Source: Paralvinella palmiformis
Taxonomy: Eukaryota; Annelida; Polychaeta; Terebellida; Alvinellidae
Length of the DNA: 64,000 nucleotides
NCBI GenBank assembly: GCA_025642065.1
Contig: JAODUP010000065.1
Span: 1,263,562 to 1,327,561 of the forward strand
Reading direction: 5' to 3'
Notes under the pieces: model-generated
What the model was told of the DNA's origin: nothing
The model's input: the letters and a program-made list of their open reading frames with translations, nothing else
Databases searched by the model: none
Made by a program: the position numbers and the translations under genes
In this document: positions 46,136-57,109 of the stretch, one piece after another
Numbering within the stretch: position 1 is the first letter of the stretch
How the letters are laid out: the number at the start of each line of letters is the position of its first letter

Positions 46136-46381
46136 AAATTTTAATATATTTAAAATTAGCACAAATCTATACATCTGTAAGTCTACAACACACACAAATA
46201 ATATATATATATACCTAGATCATCTGCTTTCTTTACATGAAGAAAATTCCCTTTCTCTAATAAGTATATTTTAACTAAATAAACATGATATCTAATGTAA
46301 TAATACCTCTGGATGCAGTAAATTGGACTACAGTGATTATATGTTAATATTATGATTATTGCATTTTGAAGGGGGGCATAA

Positions 46382-46431
46382 TACCACAATCTCACTCACT
46401 CACTCACCCCTCTCTCTCTCTCTCTCTCTCA

Positions 46432-46462
<31 letters not shown>
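46382..46462. repeat. (CTCA)n(TC)n(TA)n compound microsatellite
   Basis: ctcactcactcactc, then a (TC)n run, then a (TA)n run. Confidence 0.95.
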
Positions 46463-46467
<5 letters not shown>

Positions 46468-46559
46468 CAATTATATACATTAACTTCAGCAACAAGGAAA
46501 ATATATGTTGAGATAGCAAGATATGTTACTTAAATAATGGATTATGTCATAACAGTTCA

Positions 46560-46609
46560 TACACACACACACACACACACACTATATATATATAATATAT
46601 ATATATATA
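46560..46609. repeat. (CA)n(TA)n microsatellite
   Basis: acacacacac repeat followed by TATA repeats. Confidence 0.95.
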
Positions 46610-46639
46610 GAACCCTAATTGACTTTCATCTACCATATA

Positions 46640-47310
46640 TACTTGCAATTTATACGCAGGTAATACCATCCATTAAGCCAACCTAAAAATCTTAACCTTT
46701 CCCTCAAATAGCAAAGAAACTTCAACAAACATCATGCTTGCAAACCAGAAAGTGAACCATGAGAACAGTGAAAAGTATTTAAAAGATGAGATTGCATTGT
46801 GAAACGATGATAAAATTATTGAATTCAATATTTTTATTTAAACTGAACTTTTTTTGTTTTCAATAATCCTATGTTATTACCAAAACAAATGAGATACAAC
46901 ACTCTTGGGTACGAATTGTTGTGTTACTGACGCTGCCTTCAAAGTGAAAGTCATGAAATGTGCTACGGAGTCCAACAACATTTATCCATAATTACAAAGA
47001 TCTGATAATTCTACATATAATTATTGATTTTTGTTATAAAGCCATGAATCATTATTATCATGTTTTTTACTTCTACTTTCACTCCATGACTACATGAGTT
47101 TAGATCAAAATGATGACTGATGGCTGTTTGCCTACACTAATGAATGATTATCTGATATAGATCAAGTCTGTCTAGAGAGCTGGTAACAAACTGAAATTTC
47201 TTCTCATGATTACTGAATTTCTTGACACTGAAATAGCCCTAGCCATTAAGCCGACCCTCAAAAATAAGGGTAATAATATTGGCTTAAAGTATTGGCTTAA
47301 TTTAGGGGGA
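46640..47310. repeat. Dispersed MITE-like repeat family 3, copy a
   Basis: Begins near gtaataccatccattaagcc. The core (aatgagatacaacactcttg, then ggtacgaattgt, then attctacatataattattga, then cactccatgactacatgagt) matches 61660-61900. A second aagccgaccct motif lies near 47252. No coding sequence. Confidence 0.65.
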
Positions 47311-47419
47311 AATACAATAATATTGTTTTTCAACATTAATAACAAATATATGAAACATTAAAAAATGTATTAGGGGTTTTAACTGTTGTCAAAGATAAAC
47401 TTAATCATGATAACTGTCA

Positions 47420-47870
47420 TTATTATTTAATCCGATGGTCTAATTAATGAGGTGATCACAAAGACATATTACTATTGAAATATGTGAGTGTGTGTAATTG
47501 AATGGAACAGTAAATGAGACCACACAAAGAATGACCATAGAAGCCACATCAAAGGAAAATGATTACAGCAAAAACACTCTGTTAATTACTTCCAAAGCTA
47601 GAAAATGGGAACTACTAATAAACTACTCCAAACTGCATCATGAACACAGCTCATAACGCATTGAATCAATCCCACTATCATTACAAAATCATTCAAGAAG
47701 TGCACTATCAGCTATGATTTAGATGGCATGGAAGATGATGTATTATGGGCTGAACATATGTGTCTTATATGTGGGTTTGACTCTACAGGGGCTTATTGGT
47801 ACTAGAAACAGGTCCATCTTATATGCGGGTGCCACTTATATGTGAATATATACAGTATTTATTTATGTAT
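47420..47870. repeat. Dispersed MITE-like repeat family 1, copy b
   Basis: The interior matches copy a (37721). The right end, ccacttatatgtgaatatat, acagta, is roughly the inverse of the left end of copy a. Copy a lacks the right end and copy b lacks the left. Confidence 0.65.
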
Positions 47871-48960
47871 CTCTTTATACAAGGAGGCACACAACTCGCT
47901 TAATATGTTAAAAATTAAATAACCTTTTTATTATAATTTATTATATTTCTTTCTTTCAGTGATATTTAATAAATATTTTGGAGATATACCATGTAGAAGT
48001 ACATGACTAATGAAAGAACAAACATTGTTCAATTTTATTTTGAAAACAGCCATTCCATTTTGCTCACATAAAGAAGATATATTGCGATGATAATCGTCAG
48101 AAATAGAACTCAAGACCAACCAGCTAAAGTACATTGAGTGTTTTCAAGACCAAGGGTCTGTTTCCGACTTGCCACAGTTTGGACGATCTGCATGCAATCA
48201 AGAAACTATTAATTGTGTTCCAAAAGAACCAGGAACATCAACTCAAACACTTTCTAGGCATTTGGATGTTTCCCATATATCACTACAGCACATTTAAAGG
48301 AGTTACATCTCTTCCTGTACAAGATTCAGCTGATGCAATAATTTTACAGACTAATTAAGTCCTATGAAGCACATTTTCACATAAATAGTTTCATCAATTG
48401 GCAGAACTGCAGAATTGGGGGTTCTGTAAATCCAAGAGCTATACTGCAACATCAGCTTCATCCCCTTAAATACACAGTCTGGGGCGGAATCACATCAGAA
48501 CAAATAACTGAACCCTAATATTTTGAAGATTATGAAGGTAATGTCCAGAGATAGGTCACAGAGAAAACATATGGCTTCAGCAGTGTATACTACAAGAGCA
48601 ACAACAGAACTTCATCATCAAATATTCAATGAGACACTAACTTCACATGGAATGGAAATTCGTTCACCATATTTAGCAGCTCCCAATTTTTTTCCTTTGG
48701 TGTCATTTAAAGGAACGAGTTTATGTAAACAAACTTTGAACACTCCAGGAACTGAAGAATAATATTTGACAAGGAATTAGAGCATTGGAGTAAGAAACAT
48801 TACGAGCTACCATATAACAGGTCTATAATATAAATAATGACAAAGAATAAGTAATTGAAAAGCTTTTAGTTTAGCCATACCATTGATCACTCTTGATTAC
48901 ATCTATTTATGTTTTATGTGTATACACTAAATTGAAATTATTAAGAGAATTATCAACAAA
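47871..48960. other. Unrecognised stretch with open frames
   Basis: Frames at 48134-48358 and 48523-48762 (plus) are open but match no family I know. The second contains TTRATTELHHQIFNETLTSH. No splice evidence was worked out. Confidence 0.25.
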
Positions 48961-48984
48961 ATTCTGTGTTGTTTTACATTTTGT

Positions 48985-49735
48985 AGGTATCATTATGTCT
49001 TACTTTTTATGAACCATGCAGTTTGAAGTAAGCCAGAGAGAAAATTGAACACCTCTCATTGGTACATAATATATAAAAAAACACCTTCAAAATTAACTTG
49101 TGATAGAGATCTCAGTAATACAGTAGTGTAGTATGATACCACATTTTAAACTTCTCAAAAACTTGTTGCACTCCACAGGCAAAATACAAGAATAACTGGC
49201 ACAGCCACTGAATTCTGCTGGATAAAATTCAATGTTGCCAGTTACTGAATTAATATGCCACCATTCTCAATGATATAATGTTAGTCATCAGAGTATATAT
49301 AACATGCTTCCCTCAATGAAGGAAGTATTATTTTCAAGGACATTTTCAAATTAAGATATGTGCATAAAGTGTATCATATTTATTCAATGTATGATCGATT
49401 ATTAACAGTTTTATGGTACATCCTACTCCTCAGTCTTTCTAGCTGTTTGATCCATTCACTTTTATATAAATTTTAACTAACATGGGATATTAAGACTATG
49501 TACTGGTACTCTTTTTCTTCTACAATCAAAGTTTTCTTCTACAGGTATAATATTTATTCTCAGGCTTTTTTGTTCTAAGTGGATTTTTTCACAGCCAATA
49601 TTTTATCAAGGACATTTCCTGATTTTGCAAATTTCAAGGACATTTCCAGGACCTGGAAATGAATTTGTTATTTTCCAGGATGTGCGAGAACCCTGTATAA
49701 ATAACTACTGTGTGGATGCTCCATGTATCACATTT
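48985..49735. repeat. Dispersed repeat family 2, copy b, split by a hAT-like insertion
   Basis: Repeat family 2 runs 48985-49283, then resumes at about 49697 (aaataactactgtgtggatg). The intervening ~410 bp are the hAT-like repeat below. Confidence 0.7.
49284..49696 (-). mobile_element. hAT-like non-autonomous element
   Basis: Its right edge, read on the minus strand, is cagggttctcgcacatcctg, then gaaaataac, then repeated tccagg/ttggaaat motifs (about 49590-49695). This is the same terminal type as at 33341. The left end is not clear. No coding sequence is seen inside. Confidence 0.6.
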
Positions 49736-49770
49736 CAAACTTGATATAATCTTCTGAAATCATGGCGGGA

Positions 49771-49910
49771 TGATGATGATTGGTGTTTTACACTGTATTA
49801 TAGGCACTTTTTGGCACATGGTTATGATGGTAGGCTAAATGGGCTGAGCGACCTCCAAAGGTAATAAAGTCAAAGATGAAACAACCCTCAGATATGCCTA
49901 TGCCGAGAGA
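49771..49910 (-). repeat. tRNA-derived SINE family 2, fragment
   Basis: Contains aggctaaatgggctgagcga, then cctccaaaggtaataaagtc, then gatatgcc-tatgccgag, as in the copy at 44931. The head is missing. Confidence 0.75.
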
Positions 49911-49950
49911 AATCATGGGATGAACAACAAATATTTTCACACCAAAAAAT

Positions 49951-50035
49951 ATATATATATATATATAGACTATATAATTATATACAAATCTATCTAATAT
50001 ATTAATATATATATATATACTAATACATATATATA
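49951..50035. repeat. (TA)-rich microsatellite cluster
   Basis: Several short TA runs separated by single substitutions. Confidence 0.9.
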
Positions 50036-50039
50036 TTAA

Positions 50040-52860
50040 ATAATTAATTGGTATTGAAGAATTTTGTATCTTGAATTTCCATCGAGCCTAGTTTTTGTAC
50101 CATGTGGCTGGGAATAAAAATACTTAAGTGTTCTTGGTATATTATCAACTGTGGTCTTGAAGTTGAATACAAAGACATAGTAGTAGGGAAGGTGGTCATT
50201 TTTTCAAAATGGAGCTTCAATTCATTGGATAGGTCTTGTCATAACTAAGAAGAAAATATATAGTTTAATGGGGCTATCTTTTATAATTATTGAGTAACCA
50301 GCTAAAATATGCCACAAATATCCCCACTTATTTGACAGGTCACAAAAGTCTAATTCCAGAAATGTACCATTGCCAGAGGGGAAGGTTTATGAACGTCATA
50401 AATCACCAAATAATTGTATCAGTGACCTGTTTTCATCATTTGTGTAATGTAATATTTATGTATAACACATAAAAAGAAATAAATATGTATCAAGTTATCA
50501 TATTTTTCAGAAATAAGGCTGCAAAATTGGCCCAAACACCAATCAGCAGCAACAAAGTGAGAAATGGTGAAATTTTCAAATTAGTCCATTTTTGTTTCAT
50601 TAGGTAGGTCTTGAAGAGGCTATAAGTAAATATATAATTTGACATGGTTTTCTGACATTATTTAGGAAATATATACTTCAATAAGGTAGAAAATGACCAC
50701 TGTAAGGTCCAATGCATATATTTTTAATCTGTATGCATAAAAAAATTAAAGTCAACATACAATGAAAAAGAAGTTGTGCTGTTATATATTTTATAAAGAA
50801 ATTAACTCCAATAGAATAAGTTTTATGATTAGAATGTAGTTGTATATACATATTATATGCATTTAAATCATATTACGGTGACAAATTTGATGAATTATTT
50901 TTCAAGCGAGATGGACAAATCCAATCGAAAAGACGACGTTGCATTGATACAATTTTAATGTTGGACATAATCCATGGTCTCATTAAATCATGCATCAATT
51001 GTTTTATGTACATCTAACAAACTGAAATGCAGATAATCACGAACACAATGCAACTTTATCCCCAAAAATTGCCTTTCAGTGTTTTATCTTAGGCCGGCAA
51101 ACTTGAACCAAGCAACTTTTTTAAAACAAATGTTTAATTCTCTAGTGCATCTTAAATATTCACAATGTGCACGAAATATAGTCAAATATAATATATATGT
51201 ATATATTATGCATATATCATACATAAAATAGGATGGATGGTCTAAATTAGGCAAGATTTGATCGGATTGTATAACAACCTAGACATGTTGAATTGACGCT
51301 GCGAGAATTTACGAGATTTTACGCTCGGGGACCTCTGGGTTTTTCTCATTGCGCAGCATGGATAGTTTCGCATCAAAACAAAATCATACCATTAAATAGA
51401 AAACATTCTCAGCTTTATCACAGTGGTGGTTTCGCTTCTCTAGCTCAATTATTAATAGATGTGTTATTGCTGTTTAGATTTAAAAGTGATCACAAACTAG
51501 GTTAGTTTCGTATTTTCATAGGGAAACCAGCATATTTAGAAAAAGTGGAATATTGGCAAAACAACATGGCTAACTTCGTTTGTTAATAGGTATTGCAAAG
51601 GCCGTGAGCAGAGTTTAAACAGACCCCCTATCGCGGAGCATTTTGTCAATAAATCGTTTGGGCTTCATTTCTGACCCGTTTTTGACGTAAAGACATTTAA
51701 CAATTATATCCCCGATTTCAAAACAAATTAAATTGGGGGATAGGTGCATTCTGTCTAAGTGTTTAATATATAGTTATTACGTGAAATATTAAGGCAACCA
51801 CAAGCAAAACAAAAACGACTTTCATTTCACGCGTCATTTTCCTTACGCCCATTTAAAATCACTTGTCAAATAATATTCACGACGTATTCACGTAACGACG
51901 CCCCTAATAGTAGATCTGAAGATGACAAGAACAACAGGTATCAACTAATCTACTAGTTCAACCAGATAACTACTTAAATTAAGATATAATATAGGAAACA
52001 GGCTTAATTGTCCGGTTGTACAGCAGAAATAGTAGTTAAAACTGTTCTTCATTCACCAGTACAGTGGATATAGCAAAAACATGCATTGTTATCGCTTTGA
52101 ATGCAGAGAACCAAGCAACAACTACCACGTGGTATCATATACTGATATAGGTGACGGTCGTCCTAAACAACAATTTTAGCGATACTTCTTCGGCTTCCGG
52201 AGAAGTAATACTACCCAATAAAAGAATAAACGTTAATTAAATAAAATACCTCACAGTGACATTTCCTCAAACACAGCATTAATGACATATCATCGTATTG
52301 TTTTCCTCTCAACAATTGGCCTCCGTCCCTTTGGAGCCATGATTGATCACGTGCTCATTCCCGCCAAAACATAATGAGCTGTTAATATCTGGCCATCAAT
52401 CTATAAATCAAACGAAACAGATCTATCTGCTATATATTTATTATTTATACAACAACTAATTTAAAAAAATAAATTTATCTTATATTCATCCAAGTTATTG
52501 CCCGTTTTCTAGAAAAAACTGTATGTTTTATTAAAATGCCTCAGTTTTGATTCGAGAGTATCCTTTATCTATGGTCATTGTCTTAAGTATAAAATTAGAC
52601 CGAGCAGTCAGTAGCGTTTGAATTGGCCGGCATGACCAAAAGCTCTGACTTCCGACAAGGGAAAAAACACAACAATGAACAATGTTATTGAGTAAAACGT
52701 TCATTTGCGGATAACATTATTATTTATGGTGCGATTTGAAAAATTCAAGATGTTTGTGTAATGGATTATCATATAAAGCGTAAAGTAAAAATATTATTAT
52801 GTCCGTATGACCTGGTTGTATGGCATAATAAAAGCACTTCCGGCTAAAGTTTCGAAACGG
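50040..52860. other. Non-coding, no gene recognised
   Basis: Open frames at 50290-50472 and 51293-51505 show no known motif. From about 51600 to 52340 the DNA is less AT-rich, with more CpG-containing words (cgacg, gtcgtc, cgcg), but no promoter or exon could be defined. Confidence 0.4.
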
Positions 52861-52861
52861 T

Positions 52862-53144
52862 GAGCTCCGGTGGCCTAGCGGTTAAGAACCCGGCACTTGG
52901 TGCCAACGGTCACCCAGGTTTAATTTCTCGGCTCACAACATCGTGGGTGGCTGACCACGTTAAATGGCGCTGCCGTCTCCACTGAATTATTTAAAAATAA
53001 AGGGGGACGTTAAAACCCCCTGAGGACGTAAAACACTCTGGCAGTGACCACCCTCAGGGTATTTCGGCTCCATCTTTCCATACTGCTCCCCTGTGATTGG
53101 TGGGGGAGGAGGTTTCTCAACCACTCCAACATAGAGGCTGTGTG
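52862..53144 (+). repeat. tRNA-headed SINE, family 1 (full-length form)
   Basis: The head 52862-52934 carries an A-box-like tggcctagcggt (52871-52882, consensus TRGCNNAGYNGG) and a B-box-like ggtttaatttc (52918-52928). The body from 52992 (aaataaagggggacgttaaa) to about 53144 (actccaacatagaggct) matches the S segments at 20400, 21680 and 23060. This is the copy that shows the SINE is tRNA-derived and Pol III type. Confidence 0.85.
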
Positions 53145-53219
53145 TCAACGTCTTGTATTCTGTCATTTGTTTAAAATATATTATAGTATGCAAACACGAT
53201 AGTGAGATATAAATTAAGC

Positions 53220-53500
53220 GACTGGGCCTATTATGGAAGCCAACATGACAAATAATTGGTTTTCTTAGGTTCATATTCTAAATCAGTACGTTAGGAATGC
53301 ATACTCTGAAGATAGGAGTTAGGACTGACACCTTGGCTTGGACTTGGACCCTTGACTTCAGGCTTCACAATTACTCTTGCCTGTCACACTTTTCATCGTT
53401 TTTATCAATAAAAATGTTAATAGAAAATTGTATTTACTGGATTATGTAAGCCAACTTGAGAAATAATTGCATTATTAGGTTCATATTCTTATTCACTTGG
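53220..53500. repeat. Short local duplication
   Basis: gaagccaacatgacaaataa, ttg ... ttcttaggttcatattct (about 53234-53277) recurs as gtaagccaacttgagaaata, attg ... ttattaggttcatattct (about 53447-53491). Confidence 0.65.
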
Positions 53501-53525
53501 TATATCCATAAAACTTGGTATATCC

Positions 53526-53873
53526 AAAAGTGATTGGGCTAAGATTTTAAAAGGAATCCCACAGGGATCCATCCTGGGGCCACTTTTATTTAACATTTTA
53601 ATCAATGATCTTATGTACAGCCTTGCACAGTTGGGTTCCTGCACCCTCTACAATTATGCAGATGACAATTCCATATCATGCCAAGCTGACAATCTAAATG
53701 AAGTCAAGACAAATATTGAACATACAGATATGTGCATTAATTGGTTCTACCAAAATCAGATGAAAGCAAATTCATCAAAGTTCCAATCAATTGTCTTGGA
53801 TAATGTATCGACTGATGAGATGACAAACTTCTCCTTTAATGTCAGAAATGCCAAGATAGGACTGCCGCCTTAG
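53526..53873 (+). mobile_element. LINE reverse transcriptase palm fragment
   Basis: A single open frame of about 116 codons: KSDWAKILKGIPQGSILGPL, then LFNILINDLMYSL, then LYNYADDNSIS, then INWFYQNQMKANSSKFQSIV. It contains both the GIPQGSILGPLLF motif and the catalytic YADD box, typical of CR1/L2/RTE-type LINE RTs; this PQGS-type palm differs from the Jockey-like copies in this window. It ends at a stop (53871) before the thumb. Upstream RT motifs are absent, so it is a short truncated insert with an intact local frame. Confidence 0.9.
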
Positions 53874-54700
53874 TTTCGCCTAGTATAATTTTTATCAGGA
53901 GATATGTTCATAGAAATTGTATATATCGGAATAGACAGCAAAAAAATCGACCCATTAATTTAAGGTTATCGGATGAGTGCACATACACGTATCCGGGGGT
54001 ACTATATAACTAAACACGTGAATTACTTGAGATTTTTTATTAGCATACCCATTGATGCACACTAATAATATACAATGCAGCATATTATATGATAATGAGT
54101 ACATGTTATAACTTATATTCAGGGAACACCATAACTTAATAACACATCAATTACCCGGGAGAGGTTTTATTAGCACACCTATTGATGCACATTAATAATA
54201 TAATATATTTGAAGAAATAACACCATACAAGTTAATTGACTCTCCTATAGGAATAGTTATAATATTATCACTAATTATTAACCATAACTTAACAAGACAT
54301 CAATAACCTGGGACAATTTTTATTAGCACACCCATTGATGCACATTAATAATATAATATGTAGTATATTATACATACAATATTACATGATAAAATGAACA
54401 AGTTATATTCATCATCTCTATCGGAAAATTCAATGATTATATCCATAACATAGCTGGGAGTCGAACTTCAATTACAAAAGTCTATGCTAAATGGTACACC
54501 AAACAATAAAAGATGTAGAAGAATATGATAACTTAGAAAAGGTTTGTGTTATATTTGAAGAAATAACAACTTACAAGTTGACTTTCCAATGGGAATTGTC
54601 AAAATATTATAACTAATTATATTATTTACTTATATGAGGGATTTGGGAGTCGCAACGCACAACTTGCGCCAAACATTGAAGTACCATCAATAACTGCTTT
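53874..54700. repeat. Three-copy repeat in AT-rich DNA
   Basis: attagcacacccattgatgc, acattaataatata and close variants lie at about 54039, 54168 and 54317, with 129-149 bp spacing and also sharing caccataacttaa..acatcaat. No gene. Confidence 0.75.
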
Positions 54701-54708
54701 CTTGAAGC

Positions 54709-56415
54709 TTAAACAAGACTGTTTTGTGTTAAGTTTGTGTCTGATACTATCACCGCGAGGTATAAATTAATTAGTTTTATTGTGTAAAAACGACGAAGTT
54801 TAATAAATTCCGAACAAATAATCTTTACTAATATAAAACAATGTGTATTTATGCCATTAGAAGTTTCCATAAAATGTTGTTTCAACTCGGAGAAACAAAT
54901 CACACGGCATATCTAATAACATCCTAGACACCAGCAGTTTCTCCCATTCCTCAGATACTACCCTTTTAATGTTCACAGAGGAACGCATGATAACTTCACA
55001 ATGTTTAAAATTTTCATTACATTAACTGATGGTATAACTAACCCACCATTATTTTTTATGATTAACAATGCATTGGTAGACTCTGAGGCAGATCTCACCA
55101 GTGCCAATGAACAATATTTACATGAAACACATTTGGTACTACCCACCCCACAATATATTCAATAATGCCCTCAACAAAGGATAAATATTTATAGAACTAT
55201 AAGTATGATCACATAGTGCTGTCTCAAATGTAAGAAATGGCTTTACTTAATCTGTATTGGCCACATTTAACAGTGAAGTTGTGTCCTGAGATAAACAGTT
55301 AGATTTAATAGAATATTTAATAGATACCGCTGCATGACTCAATAGTGATCTAAAGGCATTGCTAAATTGTATGGCAGAAGGATTATTATTCCAACCCCCT
55401 AACTGATGTACAGCGGAAAAGAACAATTCAAAATAATCTTATGATAATTTATATGTTAATACCTAGAAGACTCTCAATGTTAAAAAGAAAACCAAGTATA
55501 CATATTTTGCGCTTACCATCACAACCCGTTTACCAGTCATGTCTGTCGTATTAAGCAACACCCCTTGGCTTTTAATAAAATGATCTCAACACCCCGATAA
55601 TATTCTCCCATCTTAATGCACTTTTGTACCCATTTGCCAATAGTGTCCTACTGTTGAAAATATCGAACAAATGATCAGTAATTGAAACAAAATTAGCAGT
55701 ACCCAGGCAACTGTCGAACCCCTCACAACCAAGCTAAAAAGCATATTTTAATGCAGAAGCAACAGCGGCACTCATACTTTGTGCTGCTAATTTGACATTC
55801 ATTTTATTTTGTTGTAAGTTTGTTGGCTGCATGTAAGCCTTCTGATGCCTGAAGTTCCTGCAGACGGACAATATCGGTCCACCTTGCTGTCCCTACAGAG
55901 GTGTTGGTCTCTTGTAAGGCATGCAATGCTCCCCTTATATTTTCAAAAGATGACAAGCATCAAAGAATATATACACATTCTGTGAACTATCTGAAGGATG
56001 TGGGATACTGCTATTAATAGTATCTGACATTATTTTACAACCGAGTAAGTTTACCATTTTTTGGTTTATAGTATGACCATCATGTAAAGAACTGATGACT
56101 GACAGTACAAGTTGACTTTGAACTTCAGCAGAAATACCATTGATCAAGTAGTACCCCATCTTGAAGTCCCACAGCCATAATGACAATGACCTCTATTGCC
56201 TCCGCCACATCATTATCAAGGGATCCAGCTCCGAGATCCACAAATCCAACCATCTGTTGACGTTTAGGGTCCCAGTCAAGAAGTTTTCTAATTGACATCC
56301 CATCAATCATTATACTGCACTGGCTGTTATTTTTGGGGATCGGTAGCTACCCTTTCCTTCAGCATTGCTAGCAATTCGCTGGAAATGCCTGTTCTGGCAA
56401 CTATGTTACTCACCC
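54709..56415 (-). CDS. P2 exon 4: transposase catalytic core and C-terminus
   Basis: The acceptor (ttcttgttag/atgg) completes the split codon from exon 3 and reads WVSNIVARTGISSELLAMLK. After one shift: QCSIMIDGMSIRKLLDWDPK, then RQQMVGFVDLGAG (DGMSI carries the first catalytic Asp), then IVIMAVGL, a deletion, GYYLINGISAEVQSQLVLSV, then DGHTINQKMVNLLGC (second Asp), then VYIFFDACHLLK, then WTDIVRLQELQASEGLHAAN. Near 55350-55480: YKLSQDYFELFFSAV-like and GGWNNNPSA-like pieces. Near 55080-55170: LALVRSASESTNALLIIKNN, then GGLVIPSVN. The last frame (54709-54903) reads HCFILVKIICSEFIKLRRFY. At least five frame changes. Confidence 0.83.
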
Positions 56416-56979
56416 ATCTAACAAGAATGAAAAAAACAATACTGTTAGCATGGAAATGTAGAAAGATAGTAGTTAGTACACACATTAAATCCAAACCACT
56501 GCCCTATTTTATTCCTGGTGAAATATTAATAGAAATATAATCCATGTACATTGATGACATACAGGTATAATACAAATTTAAACAGCATTTGTCAACATTT
56601 TAATTCAATTTTTACTTAAATGGAAAGAGGTTTTACACAGTTTACATGTCAAATATTCAGTACATGTAGATATACTACACTTAGAAATGTGCAAAGTTAC
56701 GTGCATGATATACTTTCATGGAAACGGGTTGATTTTCCACAATGCACGTATCTACTTCAGGTTCACGACTGTTTCGTTTTTTAGTGTTCTGCGTCAGCTT
56801 TAAACGTAACCTTAGTTAAACGAAAACCTGTAACTGCAAAGAAAACACAACAAAACTTATATTATTTCTAAACAAAAAGAACAGTTTAAGGATATTAGTT
56901 ATATGAAATACAGTACGAACACAAATATAGGTTCAATTTTATCATTTACAATGTAGCAATTGCATTGCCCATTAGTCAC

Positions 56980-57109
56980 CTTGGGATTGTTACTTGATGA
57001 GGTAATGTAAGCTTTTCTCTCAAGTAATTATATGCTTTGGGGCTGTAGAACAATAAAGTTGAGGCAAACTGTTTTTGATCATCTGAATATTCCAAGTCAA
57101 CAGAGATAT
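56980..57109 (-). CDS. P2 exon 3: pre-catalytic region, intact
   Basis: A 130-bp exon, acceptor gtcatttacag/atatctc and donor cccaag/gtgact. It encodes ISVDLEYSDDQKQFASTLLF, then YSPKAYNYLREKLTLPHQVT, then IP, matching the conserved (Y..e.r.FA.tLhfySpkAY.ylR..l.LPhpstir.W) block of P-element transposases. It is fully open with phases 1 and 2 that agree with both neighbours (split codons for D and R). No mutation is visible. This exon is the best evidence that the locus is, or recently was, a spliced gene. Confidence 0.92.

Noticed and set aside
51293..51505. 70-codon open frame in a slightly GC-richer area followed by a gt-containing donor-like site
   Set aside because: No recognisable domain and no matching acceptor or upstream exon could be defined.
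52862..52934. Possible true tRNA gene
   Set aside because: A- and B-box-like motifs are present, but no proper acceptor stem closes, and it is fused to a repeat body found elsewhere; it is a SINE head.
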